Shown here: positions 1-5,028 of the stretch, one piece after another
Numbering within the stretch: the first letter of the stretch is position 1
Layout of the letters: the number at the start of each line of letters is the position of its first letter
Assembly: GCA_003224635.1 (NCBI GenBank)
Contig: QHZK01000035.1
Location: 1 to 8,332 of the forward strand
Source: Acidobacteriota bacterium
GTDB taxonomy: Bacteria; Acidobacteriota; Terriglobia; UBA7540
DNA: 8,332 nt
Reading direction: 5' to 3'
Notes under the pieces: generated by a model
What the model was told of the DNA's origin: nothing
The model's database searches: none
Seen by the model: only the letters and a program-made list of their open reading frames with translations
Translations under genes and position numbers: made by a program

Positions 1-108
1 TTCTGCCGGGGGTGTTACGGCCGGTTTCTCGGCCGTCGGGAAATCAGACGGAACAGGACCGGACGGCTCTGAGGAGGGGATGCCAGTCGCTGGTTTAGTG
101 TCACTCAC
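1..108 (-). CDS. Unidentified protein, N-terminal fragment (runs off left edge)
   Basis: A minus-strand frame opens at a GTG (106-108) and stays open for 36 codons to the window edge. The peptide begins MSDTKPATGIPSSEPSG and is rich in Pro, Ser and Ala, which suggests a disordered N-terminal tail before a folded domain outside the window. A GAG-containing purine stretch lies about 9 nt before the GTG. The frame is also open further upstream, and a TTG at 202-204 is a possible alternative start, so the start is uncertain. It lies 97 nt downstream of sixA on the same strand and is probably cotranscribed. Polyphosphate kinase, CHAD-domain and exopolyphosphatase genes often sit beside sixA in other bacteria, so one of these is a reasonable guess, but nothing in the visible residues proves it. 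Confidence 0.45.
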   Translation of the reverse strand, partial: MSDTKPATGIPSSEPSGPVPSDFPTAEKPAVTPPAE

Positions 109-205
109 GGGGGTTGCCTCGAGAGCGCTGCTGGAACTACGGCGTCCTGTTACGTGCGGCGTTCGAGCGCGCGCCGGTGGGATCAGCCGGGCCGGCGAGT
201 GCAAG

Positions 206-754
206 CTATGCCATCTTACGCAGCGCGCGGGGCGTAAGCCACCACACGAGCTGACCGGGAGACCGGGGCGGGAACTCGTCAAACCTGATCAAGCAGCAGC
301 CGCCCTTCTTGAATGCCAGGTTAGCGCGGCGGCCCGCGCCGATGAGCCTGGCGGCGAGCTCGCTCAAGTCGGGTTCGTGCCCGACTACGAGAACGCGCTT
401 GCGATCGGCATGCTTGCCCAGGAACCCGAGCAAGGCCTCGGGTGAGCCCCCTGGGCTTAAGGTATTCGAGAAGTCCAGGGCGACGTCCGAGCCCAGGGAT
501 TCGGCGATGATTTCCGCCGTTTCCACCGCGCGCACGAGCGGGCTCGAAACAATCCAGTCCGCCGCGAACCCGAGGCGTCTTAGTCCCTTGGCAATCCCCT
601 GCATCTTCCTCTTGCCGTCCGGAGTCAAAGGCCGCTTGGAGTCGTCAGAATAACCCTCCGTCTCGCGCGTCACCGCTGCGCCGTGACGCATGATGCAAAG
701 CTTCCATTTGGTTTGCGCGCTGTGCGGGCTGGGCGCCTTTTCTTCAGGCAGCAT
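206..754 (-). CDS. sixA: SixA-type phosphohistidine phosphatase (histidine phosphatase superfamily)
   Basis: Predicted 182-residue cytoplasmic phosphatase of the histidine phosphatase (phosphoglycerate mutase-like) superfamily. The catalytic RHG motif is at residues 23-25 (in KLCIMRHGAAV), LTPDGKRKM follows at about 43-51, the SSPLVRAVETA block at 70-80 supplies a phosphate-binding Arg, and the second catalytic His is H126 in VVGHEPDLSELA. This short layout is typical of SixA, which in E. coli removes phosphate from phosphohistidine on phosphotransfer proteins; the substrate here is unknown. I chose the ATG at 752-754 because AAAGAGGAG lies 5 nt upstream. The frame is open for another 20 codons, but that would overlap the preceding gene. 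It has about 17 extra residues before the first strand. The gene starts 16 nt after the PLD-like nuclease stop, so the two are probably translated from one mRNA. Confidence 0.88.
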   Translation of the reverse strand: MLPEEKAPSPHSAQTKWKLCIMRHGAAVTRETEGYSDDSKRPLTPDGKRKMQGIAKGLRRLGFAADWIVSSPLVRAVETAEIIAESLGSDVALDFSNTLSPGGSPEALLGFLGKHADRKRVLVVGHEPDLSELAARLIGAGRRANLAFKKGGCCLIRFDEFPPRSPGQLVWWLTPRALRKMA

Positions 755-770
755 GGACTCCTCTTTCCAA

Positions 771-1223
771 CTAAGTCTCGCTCGCTTCCGCCCACAGGGC
801 CTCAAATTCCGCACGGTAATTCGCGATCAACTTCGGTTCCCGCAGGACCAGCAGGTTCTCGTAGTTCTGCTCTTCGGATTCCGTGGTCCAGTTATAGCTC
901 CCGGTTAGCAAAGCGCTGTCGTCGAGGAGGGCGAACTTGTGGTGCATTTTGGACCCTGCGCCGTCGCGGCCGTGCCCCAGTCGAAAGGCGAAGCGACCTG
1001 CGGCCAGAAGCCGCCGCGTGGTCTCGCTCTCCTCGTATTTGCCGCGGTCAAGGACCAGGCGGGTGCGGACCCCACGCTTCTGGGCTTCATCGAGCGCGTG
1101 CGCCAGCCGGTCGCTCGTGAAGCGGTAGAGGGCCGCGTCGAATGAGGCGCCTGTGTTCTTGATAAGCTGCTCGATCCTCCCCGCCACAGAACGCTCCCGC
1201 GTGAACAACACCTCAGCCGTCAT
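771..1223 (-). CDS. Single-HKD phospholipase D-like protein (Nuc/PLD6-type)
   Basis: Predicted 150-residue protein of the phospholipase D superfamily with a single HKD motif: HHKFALLD at residues 94-101 (H94, K96, D101), then GSYNWTTESEEQNYENLLVL at 108-127, the usual GS-N continuation. The N-terminal half gives the expected strand-helix pattern (AEVLFTRE, FDAALYRF, VRTRLVLDRG). Single-HKD relatives such as bacterial Nuc and PLD6 act as homodimers that cut nucleic acid or phosphodiester lipids; which substrate applies here cannot be read from sequence. There is no signal peptide or membrane segment, unlike many Nuc-type enzymes that are exported, so it is probably cytoplasmic. The start is uncertain: the ATG at 1221-1223 places the protein right at the first strand but lacks a clear ribosome site; a TTG at 1281-1283 would add 20 residues and has only GGGAG directly before it. 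Confidence 0.85.
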   Translation of the reverse strand: MTAEVLFTRERSVAGRIEQLIKNTGASFDAALYRFTSDRLAHALDEAQKRGVRTRLVLDRGKYEESETTRRLLAAGRFAFRLGHGRDGAGSKMHHKFALLDDSALLTGSYNWTTESEEQNYENLLVLREPKLIANYRAEFEALWAEASET

Positions 1224-1332
1224 CAGCGTGGTCCAGTAAGGCGCCAGTAAGGTGATTCTATGTCGATTTTGATTTTGCGACAACTCCCAAGCCGGGGGTG
1301 GAGCCGAGAGGGGGAAACGGTTCTACGCGGCG

Positions 1333-2175
1333 TTAGACCCTGCCCCTAGGTTGCGGCCCCCGCAACCGGCGGAGGACGTAGAAACAGCGCCCGTCTGTGG
1401 TGCGGCCGGGGGGAATAAAATCTTCCACCTGGTAGCCTGCCGCGAAATAATGCTGGAAGATCCTCCGCGTCTCCGCCCGCCAGCGCCGAGCCAGCTCCCA
1501 AGCCTTGGCCCGCATCACGTCGGTGTTGGCAGGGATTTCAACCAGCAACTGCGGGTGGCTGAGCGTGAGCGCCATCGAGCGGTCCTCGAGGAATCCCCGC
1601 CGGTCGAAGCGCGTGGTGTTGATTCGGGGCATGGCGAGATTCGCGGGCGGGGGCGCGCCCTCGCGCAGGCGGCGCACCACGGCGGCCGAGCTGATTCGCC
1701 AGTCCACTACAAAGCGGTCGCTCGGCAGGCCCTTCTCGATGCGGCTCGGGAAGGGGCCGTAACAATCCGGCGCGTACTCGTTCGCCCGGGCTCCGAGCCG
1801 CCCGATATTCAAAAATGCGTTGCGGCTCTGCAAGGGGTCGTACGTCCAACAGATACATGAAAGCCCCTGCTTGAGCGCCAGTCGCCGGTGCGCCAGCTTC
1901 ATGCGGAAGCCCAGACCAAGATCGCGGTACCGGGCCTCGACCGCCATCATGTGTGACCAGTGGACCAGCCGCCGGTGACGCCGGGCGAGAAAGGCGTAAA
2001 GAAACCCTACGATTCTGCCCTCGACGGCGGCGCCAAGAACCACGCCCCCGTATTTCTGCGTCACGTTCAGCAACTCGGTGCTGGCCGCGGGCGCGCCCCA
2101 CACCGCTTTCTGGATGCGCTCACACGCCAGGAAATCTTCATGGCTCTTGAGCAGCCGGATGTGGCTCCGAGGCAT
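1333..2175 (-). CDS. COG3375-type GNAT superfamily acetyltransferase
   Basis: Predicted 280-residue acyl-CoA-dependent N-acetyltransferase-like protein. The GNAT core is N-terminal: VVLGAAVEGRIVGFLYAF (45-62), then WSHMMAVEARYRDLGLGF (73-90), where RDLGLG (84-89) is the acetyl-CoA pyrophosphate loop. The block WTYDPLQSRNAFLNIGRLGA (110-129) and EYAPDCYGPFPS (133-144) followed by KGLPSDRFVVDW are the recognisable signature of the COG3375 group of predicted acetyltransferases, whose substrate is not established to my knowledge. The C-terminal half carries LVEIP and a closing segment with a FYVLRR-like strand, also usual for this group. The ATG is preceded by GGCGGAG at good spacing. It lies about 100 nt after the FmdB-like gene and before the PLD-like gene on the same strand. 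The function of the unit is unknown. Confidence 0.85.
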   Translation of the reverse strand: MPRSHIRLLKSHEDFLACERIQKAVWGAPAASTELLNVTQKYGGVVLGAAVEGRIVGFLYAFLARRHRRLVHWSHMMAVEARYRDLGLGFRMKLAHRRLALKQGLSCICWTYDPLQSRNAFLNIGRLGARANEYAPDCYGPFPSRIEKGLPSDRFVVDWRISSAAVVRRLREGAPPPANLAMPRINTTRFDRRGFLEDRSMALTLSHPQLLVEIPANTDVMRAKAWELARRWRAETRRIFQHYFAAGYQVEDFIPPGRTTDGRCFYVLRRLRGPQPRGRV

Positions 2176-2204
2176 GACGCTCCGCCGGGCGTTTCAACTA
2201 TTCG

Positions 2205-2218
2205 AATTTCCTGAAATT
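2205..2218. repeat. Small AT-rich palindrome upstream of the acetyltransferase gene
   Basis: AATTTC and GAAATT are exact inverted halves separated by CT, in the otherwise GC-rich gap between the FmdB-like and GNAT genes, about 30 bp before the GNAT start. It could be a protein-binding site or part of a weak internal promoter. No good -35/-10 pair is seen around it, so its function is only a possibility. Confidence 0.35.
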
Positions 2219-2276
2219 TGATCAGACTGGCGTCGCGGGAAGCGGGGTTCGACGGGCCGAAGCCGCTGGTTCTGGA

Positions 2277-2501
2277 CTATTCCCCGCACATTCCGCGCCG
2301 CGGAGCGCCACAGGCGCCGCAAGGTCCGTCTTCAGGCGAGAGGGCTCGCGACGATGTTCCGGAGACAGCGAAGATCGAGAGCAGCTTCTCGACCCGCGGG
2401 CTGTCGCAACTCTTGCAATGGACCCCCGCGGCCGCGGCGGAACTGAGAATCTTCTCGAACTTCGTTCCACAGTCACGACACTGATACTCGAAAATCGGCA
2501 T
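2277..2501 (-). CDS. FmdB-family small zinc-ribbon protein
   Basis: Predicted 74-residue protein with the FmdB/CxxC_CXXC_SSSS zinc-ribbon signature: MPIFEYQCRDCGTKFEK at the start with C8-x2-C11, and a second pair C29-x2-C32 in HCKSCDS, followed by the usual KLLS strand. These four Cys should bind one zinc ion. The family is widespread and poorly understood, first named as a putative regulator of formamidase/amidase genes. The C-terminal tail adds Cys at 61, 64 and 72 in a Gly-rich stretch, a feature often seen at the end of these proteins. AGGAGG lies 5 nt before the ATG and a promoter matches just upstream, so this is the likely first gene of the leftward unit. It is divergent from the HU gene. 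Confidence 0.9.
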   Translation of the reverse strand: MPIFEYQCRDCGTKFEKILSSAAAAGVHCKSCDSPRVEKLLSIFAVSGTSSRALSPEDGPCGACGAPRRGMCGE

Positions 2502-2519
2502 CTCCGCCTCCTGGATTCA

Positions 2520-2548
2520 AATATAGCCAAGCCCGACCCGATCTTCAA
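2520..2548 (-). promoter_or_regulatory. Predicted sigma70 promoter for the FmdB-led leftward unit
   Basis: On the minus strand, TTGAAG (2543-2548) and TATATT (2520-2525) are separated by 17 bp: 4/6 and 5/6 matches to the consensus. Transcription would begin near 2513, leaving a leader of about 12 nt that just contains the AGGAGG ribosome site (2507-2512). Spacing, match and position agree, but this is a motif reading without experimental support. Confidence 0.6.
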
Positions 2549-2734
2549 CCCCCCTCGCGGGAGAGGCTGTCTCGAAGTCAGCCGGCAGCGGTCCGGCAAT
2601 CGTCGAAACAAGGGTCGTGGCTCAAAACCTTCGGGACCTCGACCTGCGTATCGAAGAATTCGGCCTTGGCTGAAAGCCGACGAGCTGGGCCGGAAGCTTC
2701 GCCCTGCCCCGAAGCCCGCCCCTCTCGCGACCGC

Positions 2735-2772
2735 ATTTTTTCTGCCTGAACTGGATGTGAGGCCGAAAAAAT
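2735..2772. repeat. A/T-tract hairpin between divergent FmdB-like and HU genes
   Basis: ATTTTTTC (2735-2742) pairs exactly with GAAAAAAT (2765-2772), and after one T/C mismatch GCCT pairs with AGGC: 12 pairs in all, around a 12-nt loop. It sits 15 bp before the HU -35 box, so the right-hand A-tract also lies where an UP element would contact RNA polymerase. It could insulate the divergent units or act as an upstream promoter element. The remaining DNA from 2549 to 2734 shows no convincing gene or motif. Confidence 0.5.
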
Positions 2773-2786
2773 CCTTGAAAATGGCC

Positions 2787-2815
2787 TTGACAGCCGCTGT
2801 CATATTGCTTACAGT
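2787..2815 (+). promoter_or_regulatory. Predicted strong sigma70 promoter of the HU gene
   Basis: TTGACA (2787-2792), a 17-bp spacer and TACAGT (2810-2815): a perfect -35 and a 4/6 -10 with ideal spacing. A-tracts at 2766-2771 and 2777-2780 fall about 16-21 and 7-10 bp before the -35, the positions expected of UP-element subsites. Transcription would start near 2822, giving a leader of about 48 nt ending in a GAGAGGAG ribosome site. High expression, as expected for HU, is an inference. Confidence 0.7.
2788..2802. promoter_or_regulatory. 15-bp perfect palindrome overlapping the HU promoter -35/spacer (candidate operator)
   Basis: TGACAGCCGCTGTCA is symmetric over all seven outer pairs around a central C. 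It covers five bases of the -35 hexamer and the first ten of the spacer, so a dimeric protein bound here would block RNA polymerase. I do not recognise the half-site TGACAGC as belonging to a specific regulator. Confidence 0.5.
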
Positions 2816-2869
2816 GTCGCCTGCCTTCGTGCAAGGCACCCGATAAACCTGACAACGAGAGGAGATGAC

Positions 2870-3184
2870 ATGGCCAAAGTGATGACCAAATCTCAAGTGG
2901 TATCGCACCTGGCTGACAAGACGGGTCTGCAGAAAAAGGCGACGGCCTCATTTTTGGAAGAGTTGGTGGGGCTGGCCGCAAAGGAATGCAAGACCAACGG
3001 GCAATTCGTGATCCCCGGTTTAGGCAAGGCGGTAAAAGCTCAGTCCAAGGCTCGCCTGGGCCGCAACCCTCAGACCGGTGAAACGATCCAGATTCCCGCC
3101 AGGACTCGAGTGAAATTCCGTTTCGCGAAGGCGTTTAAGGATTCCGTCGTCCCGCCCAAGAAGAGAGCGAGGGGAGCGGCGTAG
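2870..3184 (+). CDS. hup: HU-family DNA-binding protein (nucleoid-associated)
   Basis: Predicted 104-residue HU/IHF-family histone-like protein, which dimerises, bends DNA and helps organise the nucleoid. Residues 1-45 form the helical dimerisation part (MTKSQVVSHLADKTGL then a second helix). Residues 46-95 hold the beta saddle and DNA-contacting arm, with PGLGKAVKAQSKARLGRNPQ: the G-LGK turn and RNP at 65-67, whose Pro is the residue that intercalates into DNA in this family. It ends in FRFAKAFKDSVV plus a basic tail PPKKRARGAA, about ten residues longer than the usual 90. GAGAGGAG lies 6 nt before the ATG, fixing the start. It has its own strong promoter and is apparently monocistronic, because the next gene is on the other strand. 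Confidence 0.93.
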   Translation: MAKVMTKSQVVSHLADKTGLQKKATASFLEELVGLAAKECKTNGQFVIPGLGKAVKAQSKARLGRNPQTGETIQIPARTRVKFRFAKAFKDSVVPPKKRARGAA

Positions 3185-3497
3185 CAGCCCCTTGTTGGTC
3201 CGCGCCCTGGAAACATTTCGAGGATGCACCAGTGTGTCTGCGACGCCACGCCCTGGTAGTCAGCGTGCGCGCTGGGCGGAGCTTAGCCGTCGAAACGGAA
3301 GCCTGACCGGTTCGCCAAAGCCGCAGCAGCCTTCGCTCGGTCGATGCTTCTTGACCGCCTGACGTCGCCGGTTGGAAGGGTGGGACGAGCATCCTGAGGG
3401 TGGGTATCCCGCTGAGGGCGGTCAAACAAGTCGGGCTTACGGCAAAGCATGTGAATCCCGGAGCAAGCATCGGGGCAAAGCTGCCGCGATCGGAAAG
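3185..3497. other. Gene-free convergent interval with inverted repeat and G-rich loop
   Basis: No convincing gene is seen in this 313-base stretch between the convergent HU and NuoI genes; frames crossing it have no recognisable protein content. It contains TTGACCGCC (3351-3359) and its exact inverse GGCGGTCAA (3417-3425), 57 bp apart. Inside are four G-triplets spaced 1, 13 and 1 nt (3378-3404), the pattern of a possible G-quadruplex. No hairpin followed by a T-run is seen, so an ordinary intrinsic terminator for either gene is not evident. Confidence 0.5.
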
Positions 3498-3956
3498 CTA
3501 CCTGGTGTAGCGCGTCGGCTGAGGGCCGTCTTCCAGCATCTTGCGGTCCCAAACCATACCATCGCGGTTGTAGTGGGCGATCTCGAAGTCCTGGGTCAGC
3601 TCGAGAGCGTCGACGGGGCAGGCGTCCTCGCACAGCCCGCAGAACATACAACGCGAGAGGTCATAGGTGAACGTCGTCAGCAGCTTCTTCCGGTCTGCAG
3701 TGCGTTCCCAGCCCACCACAATCAGGTTCTCAGGGCAGGCGAGCGAGCACAGATTGCAGGCAATACAGAGGGTTTCGTTGGTCTCCGGGTGGTTGTTGAG
3801 ACGCGGGGCGCCGCGGTACCGCTCCGCCACCGGAGGACGCTCGCGGGGATACTGCTCCGTGTAAGTGGCGCTCGGCCGCTGATAAGAGAACGTCAGCTTC
3901 AGGCCTTTGATCAGGTCGATCAGGAAGATGCGCCCCAGCAGCTCTTTCATACCCAT
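3498..3956 (-). CDS. nuoI: NADH-quinone oxidoreductase subunit I (NuoI, 2x[4Fe-4S] ferredoxin-type)
   Basis: Predicted 152-residue subunit of respiratory complex I, or a close paralogue, carrying two tetranuclear clusters in the peripheral arm that pass electrons towards quinone. Cluster ligands are C64-C67-C70 with C74 (CIACNLCSLACPE) and C103-C106-C109 with C113 (CMFCGLCEDACPV). The N-terminal LIKGLKLTFSY helix and EQYPRERPPVAERYRG stretch are typical of NuoI and distinguish it from simple ferredoxins. Two starts are possible, ATG at 3956 or at 3950 (MGMKELL or MKELL); neither has a clear ribosome site. It stands alone here: the neighbours are HU (convergent) and rplU (divergent), with no other nuo gene, so it must work with subunits encoded elsewhere or be a second copy. 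Confidence 0.9.
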   Translation of the reverse strand: MGMKELLGRIFLIDLIKGLKLTFSYQRPSATYTEQYPRERPPVAERYRGAPRLNNHPETNETLCIACNLCSLACPENLIVVGWERTADRKKLLTTFTYDLSRCMFCGLCEDACPVDALELTQDFEIAHYNRDGMVWDRKMLEDGPQPTRYTR

Positions 3957-3971
3957 AAAGTGGCCGGTATT

Positions 3972-4001
3972 ATTGTAGCGCGCACGTTGCCAAAAATCCA
4001 A
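3972..4001 (-). promoter_or_regulatory. Possible weak promoter of nuoI
   Basis: On the minus strand TACAAT (3972-3977, 5/6) is preceded after 18 bp by TTGGAT (3996-4001, 3/6). A transcript would start near 3965, only about 9 nt before the first ATG, which fits the lack of a ribosome site and suggests a nearly leaderless mRNA. The -35 match is poor, so this is tentative. Confidence 0.35.
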
Positions 4002-4050
4002 TCGAATTTCCGACGCCCGGCCGCGCTTGATTTTGAATCTGACCCAGCGT

Positions 4051-4080
4051 TTGACATCGTTCGCGGGCAATCCGTATAAT
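4051..4080 (+). promoter_or_regulatory. Consensus sigma70 promoter of the rplU-rpmA-obgE cluster
   Basis: TTGACA (4051-4056) and TATAAT (4075-4080) are both perfect, 18 bp apart. Transcription should start near 4087, giving a leader of about 29 nt. The leader contains a small hairpin (TTCGG 4087-4091, CCGAA 4098-4102) directly before the AAGAGG ribosome site. It is the strongest promoter match in the window, in keeping with a ribosomal-protein operon. Confidence 0.85.
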
Positions 4081-4115
4081 CCTGACTTCGGCTTATCCCG
4101 AAAAGAGGTTACGCC

Positions 4116-4427
4116 ATGTATGCAATCTTCCGGACGGGCGGGAGACAGTTTAAGGTTTCGCCGGGCGACGTGATCCGCGTGGAGCGTCTCCCGGGCGAAC
4201 CCGGTTCCCGTGTCGAGTTCAACCACGTCTTCGCCGTGCGTAAAGAGGGCCTGAGCGTCGGGACGCCCCTGGTCGAGAACGTCAAGGTAACGGGCGTCAT
4301 TCTGCGCAATGCGCGGGCGCCCAAAATCAGGGTGTTGAAGTACAAGCGCAAGAAGCAATACCGGCGTACGGGTGGACACCGCCAGCCGTACAGCGAGATT
4401 CAGATCAAGGATATCGTGACGGCGTGA
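4116..4427 (+). CDS. rplU: 50S ribosomal protein L21
   Basis: Predicted 103-residue L21, the usual length for this large-subunit protein that binds 23S rRNA and contacts L20. The opening MYAIFRTGGRQFKVSPGDVI is the family N-terminus, and the C-terminal KYKRKKQYRRTGGHRQPYSE with IQIKDI is the diagnostic basic rRNA-binding end. AAAGAGG lies about 7 nt before the ATG. It is the first gene behind a consensus promoter and heads the conserved L21-L27-Obg order found in most bacteria. The gap of 158 bp to rpmA is wide for this pair and contains a repeat element. Confidence 0.97.
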   Translation: MYAIFRTGGRQFKVSPGDVIRVERLPGEPGSRVEFNHVFAVRKEGLSVGTPLVENVKVTGVILRNARAPKIRVLKYKRKKQYRRTGGHRQPYSEIQIKDIVTA

Positions 4428-4444
4428 GGGACTGCGCATTCGGC

Positions 4445-4494
4445 TGTAGCGGCGGTCTGTGACCGCCGGCCGGCGCTCATAGAGCGCCGCTACA
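4445..4494. repeat. REPIN-like double-hairpin element between rplU and rpmA
   Basis: A 50-bp element with outer arms TGTAGCGGCG (4445-4454) and CGCCGCTACA (4485-4494) that are exact inverse complements. Each end also forms its own hairpin: CGGCGGTC/GACCGCCG with loop TGT (4450-4468), and CGGCGCTC/GAGCGCCG with loop ATA (4471-4489). It can therefore fold as one long stem or two tight hairpins, as REP doublets do. It lies just after the rplU stop and could affect mRNA stability or partial termination. I recall similar sequences from acidobacterial genomes but cannot verify this here. Confidence 0.75.
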
Positions 4495-4585
4495 ATTAGT
4501 CCGTCAAAGAGGTCAGTGCGTCGGCTCATGAGTCCAGAACTGAAATACTGACCGGCTGACAAACTGAATTACTGGAGAACTGGAA

Positions 4586-4849
4586 ATGGCGCACAAGAAG
4601 GGCCTCGGCAGCTCGCGCAATGGACGCGATTCCAACTCCCAGCGGTTGGGAGTGAAGCGATTTGACGGACAGTTCGTGCCCGGCGGCTCGATCATCGTTC
4701 GTCAGCGTGGTACGCGACTCAAGCCGGGAGACAATGTGGGGCGCGGCAGAGATGACACCCTGTACGCCAAAGTGTCAGGGGTCGTCAGATTCGAGGACAA
4801 GGGGCGGCTGGGCCGCTTCGTCAGCATCCTGGTCCTCTCCGCGAGCTAA
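4586..4849 (+). CDS. rpmA: 50S ribosomal protein L27
   Basis: Predicted 87-residue L27, a full-length match to the family. L27's N-terminal tail reaches the peptidyl-transferase centre and contacts tRNA ends. MAHKKGLGSSRNGRDSNSQR is the signature N-terminus, without the cleavable extension found in Firmicutes. FDGQFVPGGSIIVRQRGTR and VGRGRDDTLYAKVSGVVRFE follow as expected. GGAG lies about 8 nt before the ATG in a run of degenerate ACTGA-type repeats (about 4538-4585), so the repeat tract itself supplies the ribosome-binding region. Confidence 0.97.
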   Translation: MAHKKGLGSSRNGRDSNSQRLGVKRFDGQFVPGGSIIVRQRGTRLKPGDNVGRGRDDTLYAKVSGVVRFEDKGRLGRFVSILVLSAS

Positions 4850-4870
4850 GCGCGGGGGGCAGGAAAAGAA

Positions 4871-4989
4871 TAGAAATCAGAAGCAGTCAGAACAAATCGC
4901 GAGAATCCCTGACTGGCCAAAGGGATAACGCGCCGCATTTTACGCCTCCGATCCAAAGCCTCTTCTGATTTCTACAATAATTTCTGACT
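4871..4989. repeat. Inverted-repeat element between rpmA and obgE
   Basis: TAGAAATCAGAAG (4871-4883) recurs as its exact inverse CTTCTGATTTCTA (4962-4974). A second pair, AGTCAGAA (4885-4892) and TTCTGACT (4982-4989), lies beside each arm, but in an order that is not nested, so both cannot form one simple stem. Between the arms ATCCCT/AGGGAT (4905-4926), flanked by CGCG on both sides, makes a central hairpin. No T-run follows it, so it is not a clear terminator. It fills most of the 179-bp gap. Confidence 0.7.
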
Positions 4990-5028
4990 TTCACTCTGGC
5001 CCCACGGCCTCCGGGCCCTGCTTTTCCA

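Noticed and set aside
80..653. Plus-strand open frames opposite sixA
   Set aside because: They are antisense to a gene with intact catalytic motifs, show no recognisable domain, and arise from high GC content.
2222..2908. Long minus-strand frame across the FmdB-like gene and the HU promoter
   Set aside because: It is Arg/Ser-rich without domains and overlaps FmdB and the HU start and promoter; it is a GC-driven shadow.
3372..4079. 235-codon plus-strand frame over nuoI
   Set aside because: It is antisense to the cysteine motifs of NuoI, has no family resemblance, and no ribosome site was noted.
3957..4562. Upstream extension of the nuoI frame to 354 codons
   Set aside because: The extra part is antisense to rplU and its consensus promoter, and NuoI proteins begin near MKELL.
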